Assembly (NCBI RefSeq): GCF_003729955.1 | Contig: NZ_RJTX01000001.1 | Coordinates: 1,488,001 to 1,552,000, forward strand | Origin: Chryseobacterium daecheongense | GTDB lineage: Bacteria > Bacteroidota > Bacteroidia > Flavobacteriales > Weeksellaceae | Direction: 5' to 3' | DNA: 64,000 bases | Shown: positions 17,573-26,262 of the stretch, one piece after another | Position numbering within the stretch: the first letter of the stretch is position 1 | Layout: every line of letters starts with the position of its first letter | Translations under genes and position numbers: made by a program | The notes under the pieces: generated by a model | Database searches by the model: none | Told to the model about the DNA's origin: nothing | The model's input: the letters and a program-made list of their open reading frames with translations, nothing else

Positions 17573-18907
17573 TTATTTTTTAAGCTCTTCTAAAAATTCG
17601 TCATGAGAAATTTTAGTTTCTTTTTTGCTCGCTTTTTCAAGAATTACATCCTTCAATTTAGTCATCGCAACTTCTGAAGAGATTTGTCTTACCTGCTCCT
17701 GATCTTTCAACATTTCAACAGCATATTTTTGGATCTCCTCATCACTTAAGTGGTGGATTCCGTAAATAGCCAACTGGTTTCTTACCAACTGCTCAGCTTG
17801 TCCTAAAACATCAGCATAATCTAAGTTGATTTCATTATCTGTCATCAATTTACCTTCAATGATCTGATATTTCAATTGGTTTTTCTCAGCTTCAAGGATT
17901 TCTTTCGCTTGTTCTTCAGACTGGATATTCTGGTTAGAGAAAAGTAACCACTTCACTAGGAAAGATTCCGGAAGTTTTACTTCTTCTTTTTCAGAAACCT
18001 GCTCTAATACTTTATTCACGAAGTGAACATCAGCATTTTGCTGGAAATACTCATCCAATTCTGATTTCACTTTTTCTTTAAGCTCTTCTTCAGACTTGAT
18101 ATTTCCTTCTCCATATACTTTATCGAAAAGCTCCTGGTTAAGTTCAGCAAGGTTTAAAGAATAGAAATCTTTTACTTTCACCTCCACTTCAGCGTGGTGT
18201 AAGTGCTCAACTTCTTCTTTGCTGAATCCTAATTCTTTAGCCAATTCTTCATCACCGGCAAGAGTTTCTTTAGATACTTTTACAGTTCCGTCCATTTTCA
18301 AAGATTTTACCAATTTGAAAGCTTCTTTGTTTTCAGCTGTAATGGTAACGTTCTTTGGATGGTGGTGGTGCTCTCCCTCAGCATCTTCTTCCACTACCTG
18401 AGAAATTTCTAAAGCGATGTAAGAATCTTTAGTGATTTTATCCTGAGGAACCTGCTCAGCGAAACGCTTCTGCATGTTTTCGATGCTTTTGCTGATCTCT
18501 TTTTCAGAAGCTTCCACTTTGTAGTGAGGTGCTTCATATTTAGCTAGGTCTATAGTGAATTCAGGCTCGTATCCTACTTCAAAAGCAACTGACAATTGAT
18601 CAGCATTGTAATCAAATTCGTTTACAGGTTGAGGAACAGGCTGACCAACTAATCTTAATTTATTTTCGTTTACATAGTTGTTCAAAGCATCAGAAACCTG
18701 CTTGTTGATTTCTTCGAATGCAATTCCTGCTTCATATTGTTTTCTAACCATACTTAAAGGCACTTTCCCTTTTCTGAAACCAGGAACTTGCGCATTTTTA
18801 GCATAATTAATCAATTGCTTCTCTACTTTGTCTTTGTAGTCAGATTTTTCCAATGTCACTGTAAGCAATGCACTTACATCATCATGGTTTTGTGCGGTAA
18901 CCTTCAT
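17573..18907 (-). CDS. tig: Trigger factor, ribosome-associated chaperone
   Basis: 444 residues. The N-terminal ribosome-binding domain contains VPGFRKGKVPLSMVRKQY (about 41-58), the equivalent of the GFRxGK ribosome contact. A diverged FKBP-like middle domain holds an acidic/His insert (AEGEHHHHPKN), and the C-terminal half is a long helical arm domain. Bacteroidota trigger factors typically have a degenerate prolyl isomerase domain, and so does this one. A -7 element lies 22 nt upstream. Acts on nascent chains at the ribosome exit. Confidence 0.9.
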   Translation of the reverse strand: MKVTAQNHDDVSALLTVTLEKSDYKDKVEKQLINYAKNAQVPGFRKGKVPLSMVRKQYEAGIAFEEINKQVSDALNNYVNENKLRLVGQPVPQPVNEFDYNADQLSVAFEVGYEPEFTIDLAKYEAPHYKVEASEKEISKSIENMQKRFAEQVPQDKITKDSYIALEISQVVEEDAEGEHHHHPKNVTITAENKEAFKLVKSLKMDGTVKVSKETLAGDEELAKELGFSKEEVEHLHHAEVEVKVKDFYSLNLAELNQELFDKVYGEGNIKSEEELKEKVKSELDEYFQQNADVHFVNKVLEQVSEKEEVKLPESFLVKWLLFSNQNIQSEEQAKEILEAEKNQLKYQIIEGKLMTDNEINLDYADVLGQAEQLVRNQLAIYGIHHLSDEEIQKYAVEMLKDQEQVRQISSEVAMTKLKDVILEKASKKETKISHDEFLEELKK

Positions 18908-18929
18908 TATTGATTAAAATTTTAGGTTG

Positions 18930-18937
18930 CAAAAATA
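18930..18937 (-). promoter_or_regulatory. TAnnTTTG -7 element for tig
   Basis: TATTTTTG on the minus strand, 22 nt before the tig ATG. Confidence 0.6.
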
Positions 18938-19056
18938 TGAAATTTTTATGAAAATCACTCATTTAAAGTGAACTTAAAAGCTAAATAATGTTAAATAAAA
19001 AACCACCGAAAATTTCAGTGGTTTTGATAACAAGATTAAAGATATTTAGGAATACT

Positions 19057-19644
19057 TTAGTTCGTAATAGTATAATTCGCCTGAGCATCCGTTTCCCCTC
19101 CGGTTTGAGTTCCAAAAATAATCCCGTTTCCGCTTACCTGAGAATCTTCAGTAACGCTTGCCGGCTCATGATATAGGGTAAGGATAAGTTGGCTGGTTGC
19201 TGATGCGTTTTTGATAGCCTGATTCACCACCCATTCTGTTTTCAACCCTACACGCTTTCCGTCTGCTCTGGTAGAGGAAGCATCATCGGTACGGGTTAAC
19301 ACAATATCCGAATTAGGAAAATTATAAATTAAAAAATGTTCATCTTTCGCGTCTTTAATTTCCTGGGTAGCATCTTCATTTCCATTTTTAAATTCTGCAC
19401 TTACCTGGTAAGTCTTACCATTCTGCAACTGAATAGCCTGAGCTCCTCCTGCTCCCATGCTGTAATTATAAGTTGCCGTATTTCCTGTTGTCATATCTTT
19501 TACTTTCAAGATGATATTGGTAAGTTCCTCCTGCGGAATATCATCTTCTTCCGAAGATCCGTCTCTCTGACAAGAAACGACAGTAATTGCAATAAATAAA
19601 ACAGCTAATAATTGGATAATATTTTTAGTATTGAATAATTTCAT
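19057..19644 (-). CDS. Lipoprotein downstream of a TonB receptor
   Basis: 195 residues. Type II signal peptide with lipobox VVSC (Cys at about 25), an acidic Ser/Glu/Asp stretch, then a beta-rich domain (NIILKVKDMTTGNTATYNYS, GKTYQVSAEFKNG, SQLILTLYHEP). It is 49 bp downstream of the TonB-dependent receptor and probably in the same operon, so it may be a surface or periplasmic helper for the same ligand. I do not recognise a named family with certainty. Ends near a poly-A/T region without a strong terminator. Confidence 0.75.
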   Translation of the reverse strand: MKLFNTKNIIQLLAVLFIAITVVSCQRDGSSEEDDIPQEELTNIILKVKDMTTGNTATYNYSMGAGGAQAIQLQNGKTYQVSAEFKNGNEDATQEIKDAKDEHFLIYNFPNSDIVLTRTDDASSTRADGKRVGLKTEWVVNQAIKNASATSQLILTLYHEPASVTEDSQVSGNGIIFGTQTGGETDAQANYTITN

Positions 19645-19693
19645 TGTTAAAAAATTTAAAAATTGTAATTTGTTTAATAATTTCTGAAAGTCT

Positions 19694-22078
19694 TTAGAAT
19701 CTGTATCTAAAGTTCAAAATAAAGTTTCTTCCCGCTTCATCTGCGAAGAATCTCATACGGTTCAGATAATCCCTGTATGAAACATTGAAAAGGTTGTTCA
19801 CAATAAGTCCTGCAGAAAGATTTTTACTGATATTGATTCCGGTCTGAATATTCCAAAGGGAATAACCGCTTGGCGGAGTACTGAAATCAACAGTTTTTTC
19901 TACTTCTTCCCCATTGATATAGATAGGAATAGTAGCATTATAAACCGGGAATCTCTCCTGTTTTAGGAAAGTTTGGTTTTCTAAGGTAAAATAGAAGTGA
20001 TTCCAGTTTTCTTTATTGAATTGCAATGCATTGGAAAAATTCGGAGGCATCATAAGGATCAACGGAACGTTATGGGTATCGTCTTGTCCGTAAACATAAC
20101 TTCCTTTTCCTACGTACGTAAGATGATCCGTAAGCTTCCAGTTGATATCCAAATCCACTCCATACATTTTGGCATCGATCTGCTGATAGGTCCATACAGG
20201 AAATACCCCTCTGATGGTATTCTGAACTCCTGTCGGAACTTCGTTGATGAAATTCTTAGTGATGAAAAAATACGGATTTACAGAAATATTTAGCCCTTTC
20301 AATACATTGAACTTGGTGTCAACGGTTAAGTTAAATTGATGCCCTTGTTCATTTTTAAGACTTAAATCACCGATTTCTATCACTGCTGCCGAATGATGCA
20401 GTCCGTCTGAAAACAATTCTGCAATATTTGGCGTTCGTCCAACTTTGGCGTAGTTAAATTTCACATCGAAATTAGTATTCGGATGGTATTCCAGCCCTGC
20501 ATTGAATGAGAGATTTTCATAATTCAATTTAGGACGTGTCAACACTCTGTTTTCATTGGTTCTTACATAAAACTGGGAATATGAATCTGCATATAATTTT
20601 TCCCAATCGCTTTTATCATACCATTTCGTCACATCATAGCGGTTGAAATCATATCTCGCTCCGGCTTCCACATTGAAATCATGGGAAATTTTATATTTAA
20701 ATACAGAATATATTCCCGCTGAATATTTATCATAATTCGGGATCAGACGTCTTGCTTTTGTTGCAGGGTCAGAATAGTTGTTCTGAAAACTGGCATCAAT
20801 TCCCGTTTCCAAAGACCATTTTCCTCTTTCCAATAAATCATTGATATTGAACTGATGTGTCATCAATTCCAGGTCCAAGGAGGGGATCTCTGCCAAATCT
20901 CCTCTCCTGATATCATATTCCTGTCTGTGATTGTATTGATAACTGTAGGTCGCAGAAAGCTTACCTATATTTTCAAATCTTTTGAAGGCTGAAACTTTAG
21001 CGATATGATGCTCGATGACCTGTCTCGGATTATTGATATCATAGCTGAAGCTTCCTGTATATACCGGAATGTTCGAGGTGATGGCATTATAAAAATCTTC
21101 ATTATTTCCGACGTGGGACCCTCTGTAAATTCCAATATTCTGGTTCGTCAGATAATAATCAAAGGAAATCCCTTTTTCATAGGAATTATTCTGAACGGTA
21201 AAATTAAAGGAGGAAAAATCCATTCCTGTATTCATCAGATTATAATCAGGAGTATGCTGATCTCCTAATTTTTTGATGCTTCCGCCGGATTTCACCGCCC
21301 ATCCGTTTTTCCATATTTTGGCAACATCAACGTCTATTCCTAATCCCCTTCCGTTTGAGATTCCTGAAAGATTGACAGAACCTTTCAGCGTATCTTTTTT
21401 AGGAAAAATCTCAGGTTCCATCACGACAACTCCGCCAATGGCATCACTCCCATATTTCAAAGCTGAGGCGCCCTTGATCACATCGATATGCTGGAAATTA
21501 TTGATATCCACATTCGGAGCATGTTCAACACCCCATTCCTGCTCGGCAAGCTTTACACCATTATTTAAGATGGAGATTCGGCTTCCGTATAATCCGTGAA
21601 TGATGGGTTTTGAAATGTTATTTCCTGTTTTTAAAGCGGATACCCCTGAAATTTTCGATAATAAATCCCCCAGATTATCCGTGGAATTTCTCTCTATTTC
21701 AGATTTATCCAGTGTTTTAATAATCAACGAACCGTTGGTCTTGTGGCTTCCGTGTATAGTAACCGTTTCAATTTCCTCGCTATGATGCTCCAGAGTAATT
21801 GTGAGATGAAGATCCTGCTGAACTTCTATATTTTCAGTATAATCATTGCATGCAGAATGCTTTGCCACAAGGGTATAGGTTCCAGCAGGAACTTTATCGA
21901 ATGAGAATTTCCCTTTTTTATCTGTTTTCGTGATAAAATCACCGATTTTCACTTCTGCATTTTCCAGCATGGTTTTATCATGGAAATCCTGGACAGTTCC
22001 CTGTACGGTAAATGTTTTCTGTGCACTTGTTAATGCCAATCCACTAAAGATCAGCAATAAGCTATATATCAATTTCAT
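19694..22078 (-). CDS. TonB-dependent outer-membrane receptor with carboxypeptidase-like N-terminal domain
   Basis: 794 residues: signal peptide MKLIYSLLLIFSGLALTSAQ, a CarboxypepD_reg-like domain (FTVQGTVQDFHDKTMLENAEVKIGD, about 20-105), plug domain (DNLGDLLSKISGVSALKTGN through VIKGASALKYGSDAIGGVV), and a 22-strand barrel ending in aromatic F (FILNFRYRF). The plug with HGLYGSRISILNNGVKLAEQEWG resembles ZnuD/metal-type receptors. It sits between a His-rich small exported protein and a lipoprotein, supporting metal uptake. ATG 22078 is chosen because the signal peptide starts there. The actual ligand (zinc, copper or a chelate) is inference. Confidence 0.88.
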   Translation of the reverse strand: MKLIYSLLLIFSGLALTSAQKTFTVQGTVQDFHDKTMLENAEVKIGDFITKTDKKGKFSFDKVPAGTYTLVAKHSACNDYTENIEVQQDLHLTITLEHHSEEIETVTIHGSHKTNGSLIIKTLDKSEIERNSTDNLGDLLSKISGVSALKTGNNISKPIIHGLYGSRISILNNGVKLAEQEWGVEHAPNVDINNFQHIDVIKGASALKYGSDAIGGVVVMEPEIFPKKDTLKGSVNLSGISNGRGLGIDVDVAKIWKNGWAVKSGGSIKKLGDQHTPDYNLMNTGMDFSSFNFTVQNNSYEKGISFDYYLTNQNIGIYRGSHVGNNEDFYNAITSNIPVYTGSFSYDINNPRQVIEHHIAKVSAFKRFENIGKLSATYSYQYNHRQEYDIRRGDLAEIPSLDLELMTHQFNINDLLERGKWSLETGIDASFQNNYSDPATKARRLIPNYDKYSAGIYSVFKYKISHDFNVEAGARYDFNRYDVTKWYDKSDWEKLYADSYSQFYVRTNENRVLTRPKLNYENLSFNAGLEYHPNTNFDVKFNYAKVGRTPNIAELFSDGLHHSAAVIEIGDLSLKNEQGHQFNLTVDTKFNVLKGLNISVNPYFFITKNFINEVPTGVQNTIRGVFPVWTYQQIDAKMYGVDLDINWKLTDHLTYVGKGSYVYGQDDTHNVPLILMMPPNFSNALQFNKENWNHFYFTLENQTFLKQERFPVYNATIPIYINGEEVEKTVDFSTPPSGYSLWNIQTGINISKNLSAGLIVNNLFNVSYRDYLNRMRFFADEAGRNFILNFRYRF

Positions 22079-22097
22079 TTGTAAATAGATTGATTTT

Positions 22098-22112
22098 GTA
22101 CTTAAAAAGTAC
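22098..22112. promoter_or_regulatory. Inverted repeat upstream of the TonB receptor
   Basis: GTACTT-AAA-AAGTAC, 20 nt before the receptor ATG. It could be an operator or a chance AT-rich repeat. Confidence 0.3.
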
Positions 22113-22286
22113 ATTTTTAAAATCATTAAAGTTTATGGATTGGATTTAGCATTCATACTAAAATGTACAAGGTGCTCATGTATATTTTTACATTATGCTT
22201 AATACTCTCAATTGCTTTTATTGCCTTTAATCCATTAGGAATTAAGCAAATAAAATCATTAAAAATCCAATAAGAAAATCTATGAA

Positions 22287-22619
22287 TTATGAAATTGCGG
22301 GAGGCCCCCGAAGCTGAAAGGTAAATTTGGTTTGAGACCATATTTTTTCCTGAATGATAATGGTCTGCTTTACTTCATGCGTATAGGCATCAAAAGTAAA
22401 ACTGAATTCTTCAGGAACCAATGTATGGCCGTTCGCTAAGAAATGGCAAGCCAAACAATCACCTGCTTTATCTTTAATGATATTTTTTGAAACTGTATTT
22501 TCAGTTTTTTTGAAGTTCCCACCTTTGAAGTAATCAAAAGAGTCATGATGGTGAAAGCTTTGAGAAAACAACGCAATGAAGTATATTCCAAACAAAAGTC
22601 TGGAGATAAAATTCTTCAT
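22287..22619 (-). CDS. Small exported His-rich protein (DUF2946-like)
   Basis: 110 residues. Hydrophobic N-terminal signal (MKNFISRLLFGIYFIALF) followed by SFHHHDSFDYF, a CLACHF cysteine pair near 68 and the C-terminal tail LRGPPAIS. A His cluster, a CxxC pair and an xRGPP/RAPP ending are features I associate with DUF2946-like proteins encoded next to metal-related TonB receptors. The receptor gene follows 208 bp downstream on the same strand. Likely binds a metal ion in the periplasm; the metal is unknown. The ATG at 22619 is preferred over longer starts because it opens the signal peptide. Confidence 0.65.
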   Translation of the reverse strand: MKNFISRLLFGIYFIALFSQSFHHHDSFDYFKGGNFKKTENTVSKNIIKDKAGDCLACHFLANGHTLVPEEFSFTFDAYTHEVKQTIIIQEKIWSQTKFTFQLRGPPAIS

Positions 22620-22648
22620 CTGTCTGCTTTCTTTAAAAATCATCACTT

Positions 22649-22656
22649 CAAAAGTA
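22649..22656 (-). promoter_or_regulatory. TAnnTTTG -7 element for the His-rich/TonB operon
   Basis: TACTTTTG on the minus strand, 29 nt before the ATG at 22619. Confidence 0.55.
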
Positions 22657-22766
22657 TGAAAATAATTTAAGTTTTGAATTAAAGTTATATTAAACTGTTT
22701 CAGATAATAGGTAGGAGCTATATTCAATTTGTTACAATTCCTCTACTATCTTATTTTGATATTGGA

Positions 22767-24701
22767 TTAATCCAGCTGGGATCCCAAATATTCCCACTCC
22801 TGCAAAGCAACGTCTAAATCTTCTTTTGCTTTGTTATACTTCTCCAAGGTTTCATCAGAAGGATTTTCTTTTGCAAAAGAAGCTTCCAGCTCTTCAATCA
22901 AAGTTTCAAGCTCGGAAATTTTTTCTTCTACTTTTTTAATTTTATTCTGAATATTCTTCTGTTCTTTGCTTACAATAGTTGAGGATTGATTATTATTAGG
23001 AGCCGGCTTTTCTTCAACCTTTGCTTTCACCTCAACTTTCTCTTCTTCTCCGTGAAGTTTCGCTTTTTCCGCAGAAATTTCCCTGATGGTTTCTTTTTGT
23101 CTGTATTCCAGATATTCATCAATATTTCCAAGGAATTCTTTCATTTTTCCGTCACGGAATTCGAAGATTTTGTCACAAAGCCCTTGTAGGAATTCCCTGT
23201 CGTGCGAAATCACGATCAAAGTACCTTCAAATTTCTGTAAAGCAAGCTTGATGATTTCTTTTGACTGAATATCCAAGTGGTTCGTAGGTTCGTCCATAAT
23301 CAATGTATTGAAAGGACGTAATAATAATTTACAAAGTGCCAGACGGTTTCTTTCTCCTCCGGAAAGTACTTTTGTTTTCTTGCTCACTGCTTCCCCCTGG
23401 AAAAGGAATGATCCTAATAAGTCTCTTACTCTCGGCCTGGTTTCTTCTGTGGCGGCATCTTCAGCTTCTTCTAAAACCGTTTTATTGGGTGTTAAAACTT
23501 CTTCCTGATTCTGGGCAAAATATCCGATATTCACATTATGTCCTAAATTCCATGTTCCGGAGTAGTCTTTAATATCTCCGGCAAGAATTTTAGCCAATGT
23601 TGTTTTTCCCTGTCCGTTTTGTCCTAGCAGTGCAATTCTGTCTCCTCTCTGAACGAAGAAATCCACATTGTCAAAAACCTTTTTATTTCCGTAAGATTTT
23701 CCCAGGTTTTCGGCTTCGAAGATCACTTTACCTGGTACAACAGACTGCACGAAACGAATATTGAATTTGGAAACGTCTTCATTATCCACTTCAATACGTT
23801 CAATTTTATCCAGTTTTTTAATAAGCGACTGCGCAAAAGATGCTTTGGTAGCACTTGCACGGAATTTATTAATGTTATCCTCCATTTGCTTGATCTCCGC
23901 ATCCTGATTCTTTTTAGCCTGAATCAGCTTTTCACGGCGTTCTTCACGCATCACCAGATATTTGGAGTAGTTGGCTTTATAATCGTCAACTTTTTTATTA
24001 TTGATATCGAAAGTCCTGTTGCAGACAGCCGTCATAAACTGCTTGTCGTGACTTACCAGTACAATGGCTCCGGGATAATCTTTCAGGAAGTTCTCCAACC
24101 AGATGATGGATTCCATATCCAGGTGGTTGGTAGGCTCATCCAGAAGCATAATATCATTTTTTTGAAGAAGTAATTTGGCCAATTCAATTCTCATTCTCCA
24201 TCCTCCGGAAAATTCATCGGTGATTTTCTGGAAATCATCTGCTTTGAATCCTAACCCGAACAAAACCTTTTCCATATCCCCTTCCAGATTGTAGGCATCA
24301 TGGTTCATGAGAAGATCATTCAGCTCGGTCATTCTGTTGATCAGGTCAGTATAGGAATCACTTTCGTAATCCGTTCTTGTCGCCAACTGATGGTTTACCT
24401 CTTCAAGTTCATTTTTCCATGCATTGATCTGTTCAAAAGCCTGCATGGTTTCATTCCAAACGGTTCTTCCTTTTACGAAATCCAGATCCTGCTTTAGGAA
24501 GCCGATGGTGATATTCCCTTCCGGAACAACGTTTCCTTCATAAAAGGTAATTTCACCGGAAAGCATTTTCAACAGGGTTGATTTTCCCGCTCCGTTTTTA
24601 CCCACCAAACCAACTTTATCATCCTTTTTAATGGTGAAATTTACGTTTTGAAATAAATAATTTCCCGAATGATGTAGCCCTAAACCTTGAACCGAAAGCA
24701 T
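22767..24701 (-). CDS. ABC-F family ATPase (ribosome-associated)
   Basis: 644 residues with two ABC cassettes and no membrane domain. Walker A motifs are GLVGKNGAGKST (about 31-42) and ALLGQNGQGKTT (about 350). Signatures are FSGGWRMR and LSGGERNR, and Walker B/D-loop motifs are LLDEPTNHLD and IMDEPTNHLD. Between the cassettes lies the ABC-F linker rich in Lys/Arg. The C-terminal 80 residues form a charged coiled coil. This layout is that of Uup/YdiF-type translation factors, which act in the ribosomal E site. Drug resistance roles exist in some relatives but nothing here marks it as such. A -7 element lies 40 nt upstream. Confidence 0.92.
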   Translation of the reverse strand: MLSVQGLGLHHSGNYLFQNVNFTIKKDDKVGLVGKNGAGKSTLLKMLSGEITFYEGNVVPEGNITIGFLKQDLDFVKGRTVWNETMQAFEQINAWKNELEEVNHQLATRTDYESDSYTDLINRMTELNDLLMNHDAYNLEGDMEKVLFGLGFKADDFQKITDEFSGGWRMRIELAKLLLQKNDIMLLDEPTNHLDMESIIWLENFLKDYPGAIVLVSHDKQFMTAVCNRTFDINNKKVDDYKANYSKYLVMREERREKLIQAKKNQDAEIKQMEDNINKFRASATKASFAQSLIKKLDKIERIEVDNEDVSKFNIRFVQSVVPGKVIFEAENLGKSYGNKKVFDNVDFFVQRGDRIALLGQNGQGKTTLAKILAGDIKDYSGTWNLGHNVNIGYFAQNQEEVLTPNKTVLEEAEDAATEETRPRVRDLLGSFLFQGEAVSKKTKVLSGGERNRLALCKLLLRPFNTLIMDEPTNHLDIQSKEIIKLALQKFEGTLIVISHDREFLQGLCDKIFEFRDGKMKEFLGNIDEYLEYRQKETIREISAEKAKLHGEEEKVEVKAKVEEKPAPNNNQSSTIVSKEQKNIQNKIKKVEEKISELETLIEELEASFAKENPSDETLEKYNKAKEDLDVALQEWEYLGSQLD

Positions 24702-24741
24702 GTAATGATATAATTAAGAATTAATACTGAATTTTCGGGTG

Positions 24742-24749
24742 CAAAAATA
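24742..24749 (-). promoter_or_regulatory. TAnnTTTG -7 element for the ABC-F gene
   Basis: TATTTTTG on the minus strand, 40 nt before the ATG. Confidence 0.55.
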
Positions 24750-24782
24750 CGGAAAAAGAAATGAACTGCGGAGAAATAAAAT

Positions 24783-24804
24783 GAGCTGCCCTTTCGGGCA
24801 GCCC
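24783..24804 (-). terminator. Terminator after the 305-residue unknown gene
   Basis: GGGCTGCCC-GAAA-GGGCAGCTC on the minus strand, followed by ATTTTATTT. The stem resembles that of the terminator at 26193. Confidence 0.72.
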
Positions 24805-24848
24805 AAACTTAAGGATGATTGGATGTATGAATTAAAAAAAAGGATCCG

Positions 24849-25766
24849 TTAATAATAGCCGCTTTCAATACGTGAACGGTTTCTCTGCACTACTGAATTA
24901 TAAATATCCCCCATTCCGGATAGTTTTTCTACCGCAGAAAGAACCAGGCTTTTATAGTCTGCAGATAATCCGACGTCTTCGATGGAGATAATTTCCGGAG
25001 TAACTCCTTTTGCCAATTTTGCCGGAGGAGTTCCGTCTTTTACTCTTTTTTCAAGTTCGGCTGCTTTTTTAGCATATTTATCGTCTAATACCAGATAAGC
25101 TTCAAAGGTTATTTTACCTGCTGCAAGGGAATCTACCAATGCGGCCTGTAACACTATGAATTTCTTATAAGTTTCCAGATCTGCCGCTACGCGGATTCTT
25201 GTTGCGTCCAAAGCTGCAGATAACTCCACATCTCTCGGGCTTTCCATTAGTCTGTAATAAATAGCTGTGGTGGTTACTGCTTCGCTTCCGAAAGTCTCAT
25301 CATCCTGAATATTGATAGATGAAGCATAAAGGAAAGCAATAGTTCCCGGAGACAGTCTGTTCATGGAAAAGGCCATGCTTGCTGCTGACGATGAGGATGA
25401 TTTTGCGGCTTCAGCAATAGAATTCACTACATCCGCATAGGCATCAATAGCTTCCGGACTTGTAGGAGCTTGCGGGTAAGCAGGATTGGTTGCTGCTTTT
25501 GCTGCTTTTAGTGCCATTGTTACGACCCCGGCAATTCTATCTAAGCTGAATTCGCTGGTATATTCTGTTTTGATATTAGATGTATAGGATATTTCTCTTG
25601 CATCGGTAAGTTTTGCGCTGGCCAGATGCTCATCAATTTGCTTATAAAATCTGGCTTTATTGGCCGATTCCTGAGATTCGATCATAGATTGAAGCTTATC
25701 AATCTGCTCTTTCGCTTTTACTGTTTTATCTGCTACTCTTTCTACAGATGCTGTTCTACATGCCAT
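24849..25766 (-). CDS. Unknown 305-residue, mostly helical protein
   Basis: I do not recognise this family. No signal peptide; the start MACRTASVERV leads into an amphipathic helix (about 8-50, ADKTVKAKEQIDKLQSMI) with coiled-coil character. The middle is rich in Ala and Ser (AEAAKSSSSSAASMAF near 120) with a mildly hydrophobic stretch NRLSPGTIAFLYASSINI. The C-terminal half is helical and charged (DDKYAKKAAELEKRVKDG). It lies 39 bp downstream of an 82-residue unknown gene on the same strand, and 1.5 kb beyond the DUF2235 hydrolase. A helical pore-former or structural protein is conceivable but unproven. A terminator follows. Confidence 0.7.
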   Translation of the reverse strand: MACRTASVERVADKTVKAKEQIDKLQSMIESQESANKARFYKQIDEHLASAKLTDAREISYTSNIKTEYTSEFSLDRIAGVVTMALKAAKAATNPAYPQAPTSPEAIDAYADVVNSIAEAAKSSSSSAASMAFSMNRLSPGTIAFLYASSINIQDDETFGSEAVTTTAIYYRLMESPRDVELSAALDATRIRVAADLETYKKFIVLQAALVDSLAAGKITFEAYLVLDDKYAKKAAELEKRVKDGTPPAKLAKGVTPEIISIEDVGLSADYKSLVLSAVEKLSGMGDIYNSVVQRNRSRIESGYY

Positions 25767-25805
25767 AATGTTAGTTTTTGGTTTGGTTTTTAGTTTTTAT
25801 TCATT

Positions 25806-26054
25806 CTATCCGGTGGTAAGAGGAGGTGTTTTTTGCCCTGCTTTTACCATCACGAACATTTCATCAAGGTTGAGTCTTGCTTCGTTATAGGTTACCTGCT
25901 TAATGCCATGGTTTGAACCTATTGCGTGTTGCAGTTCATTTAAGGTAGTTGCCTGCAACATGGTGATCTTTGTACTTCCGTTTCCCGCCTGCTGTTCTTC
26001 TACACAGGTTTTGTGAAGTTTACTTGCTTTTGATATCCAAGCTGATACGGTCAT
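25806..26054 (-). CDS. Unknown 82-residue protein
   Basis: Small soluble protein (MTVSAWISKASKLHKTCVEEQ ... KAGQKTPPLTTG) with no signal peptide or membrane helix; one Cys near residue 17. No family recognised. It precedes the 305-residue unknown gene by 39 bp and the two are probably cotranscribed. Its upstream region carries a copy of the 16-bp motif ATTCCGTATTTCTACG, also found before the DUF2235 gene. Codon use looks like that of its neighbours, and the clean frame with upstream promoter-like region supports a real gene. Confidence 0.62.
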   Translation of the reverse strand: MTVSAWISKASKLHKTCVEEQQAGNGSTKITMLQATTLNELQHAIGSNHGIKQVTYNEARLNLDEMFVMVKAGQKTPPLTTG

Positions 26055-26158
26055 GGTGATTGTTTTTTAAATCAAGGTCTATTGAACCTTATTATTAAGC
26101 CATTCAAAGTAACGGTGAAAAAAGCGCAAAAAGTAGCGTAAAAATGCTCAAATTTCAC

Positions 26159-26176
26159 ATTCCGTATTTCTACGTA
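26159..26176. promoter_or_regulatory. Shared 16-bp motif, copy 1 (imperfect inverted repeat)
   Basis: ATTCCGTATTTCTACG, arms TTCCGTA / TACGTAA with one mismatch and spacer TTTC. It is 105 nt upstream of the 82-residue gene and past the DUF2235 terminator. There is no T run after it on either strand, so here it does not look like a terminator. Confidence 0.45.
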
Positions 26177-26192
26177 ATCTATTTCGAATAAT

Positions 26193-26222
26193 AAAAGAGC
26201 TGCCCTTACAAAGGACAGCTCC
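26193..26222 (-). terminator. Terminator after the DUF2235 gene
   Basis: GAGCTGTCCTT-TGT-AAGGGCAGCTC on the minus strand, followed by TTTTATT. Confidence 0.75.
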
Positions 26223-26262
26223 GCCTAAACTTAAAACTGAAAAAAGTAACGAACTTTTGAAA

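Noticed and set aside
22153..22341. Open frame of about 62 codons between the His-rich gene and the TonB receptor
   Set aside because: No family features, no promoter or start support, and it overlaps the end of the His-rich gene on the same strand.
24739..24756. A third partial copy of the TTCCGTATTT motif upstream of the ABC-F gene
   Set aside because: Only ten bases match, it has no inverted repeat, and it overlaps the ABC-F -7 element, so it is best explained as chance.
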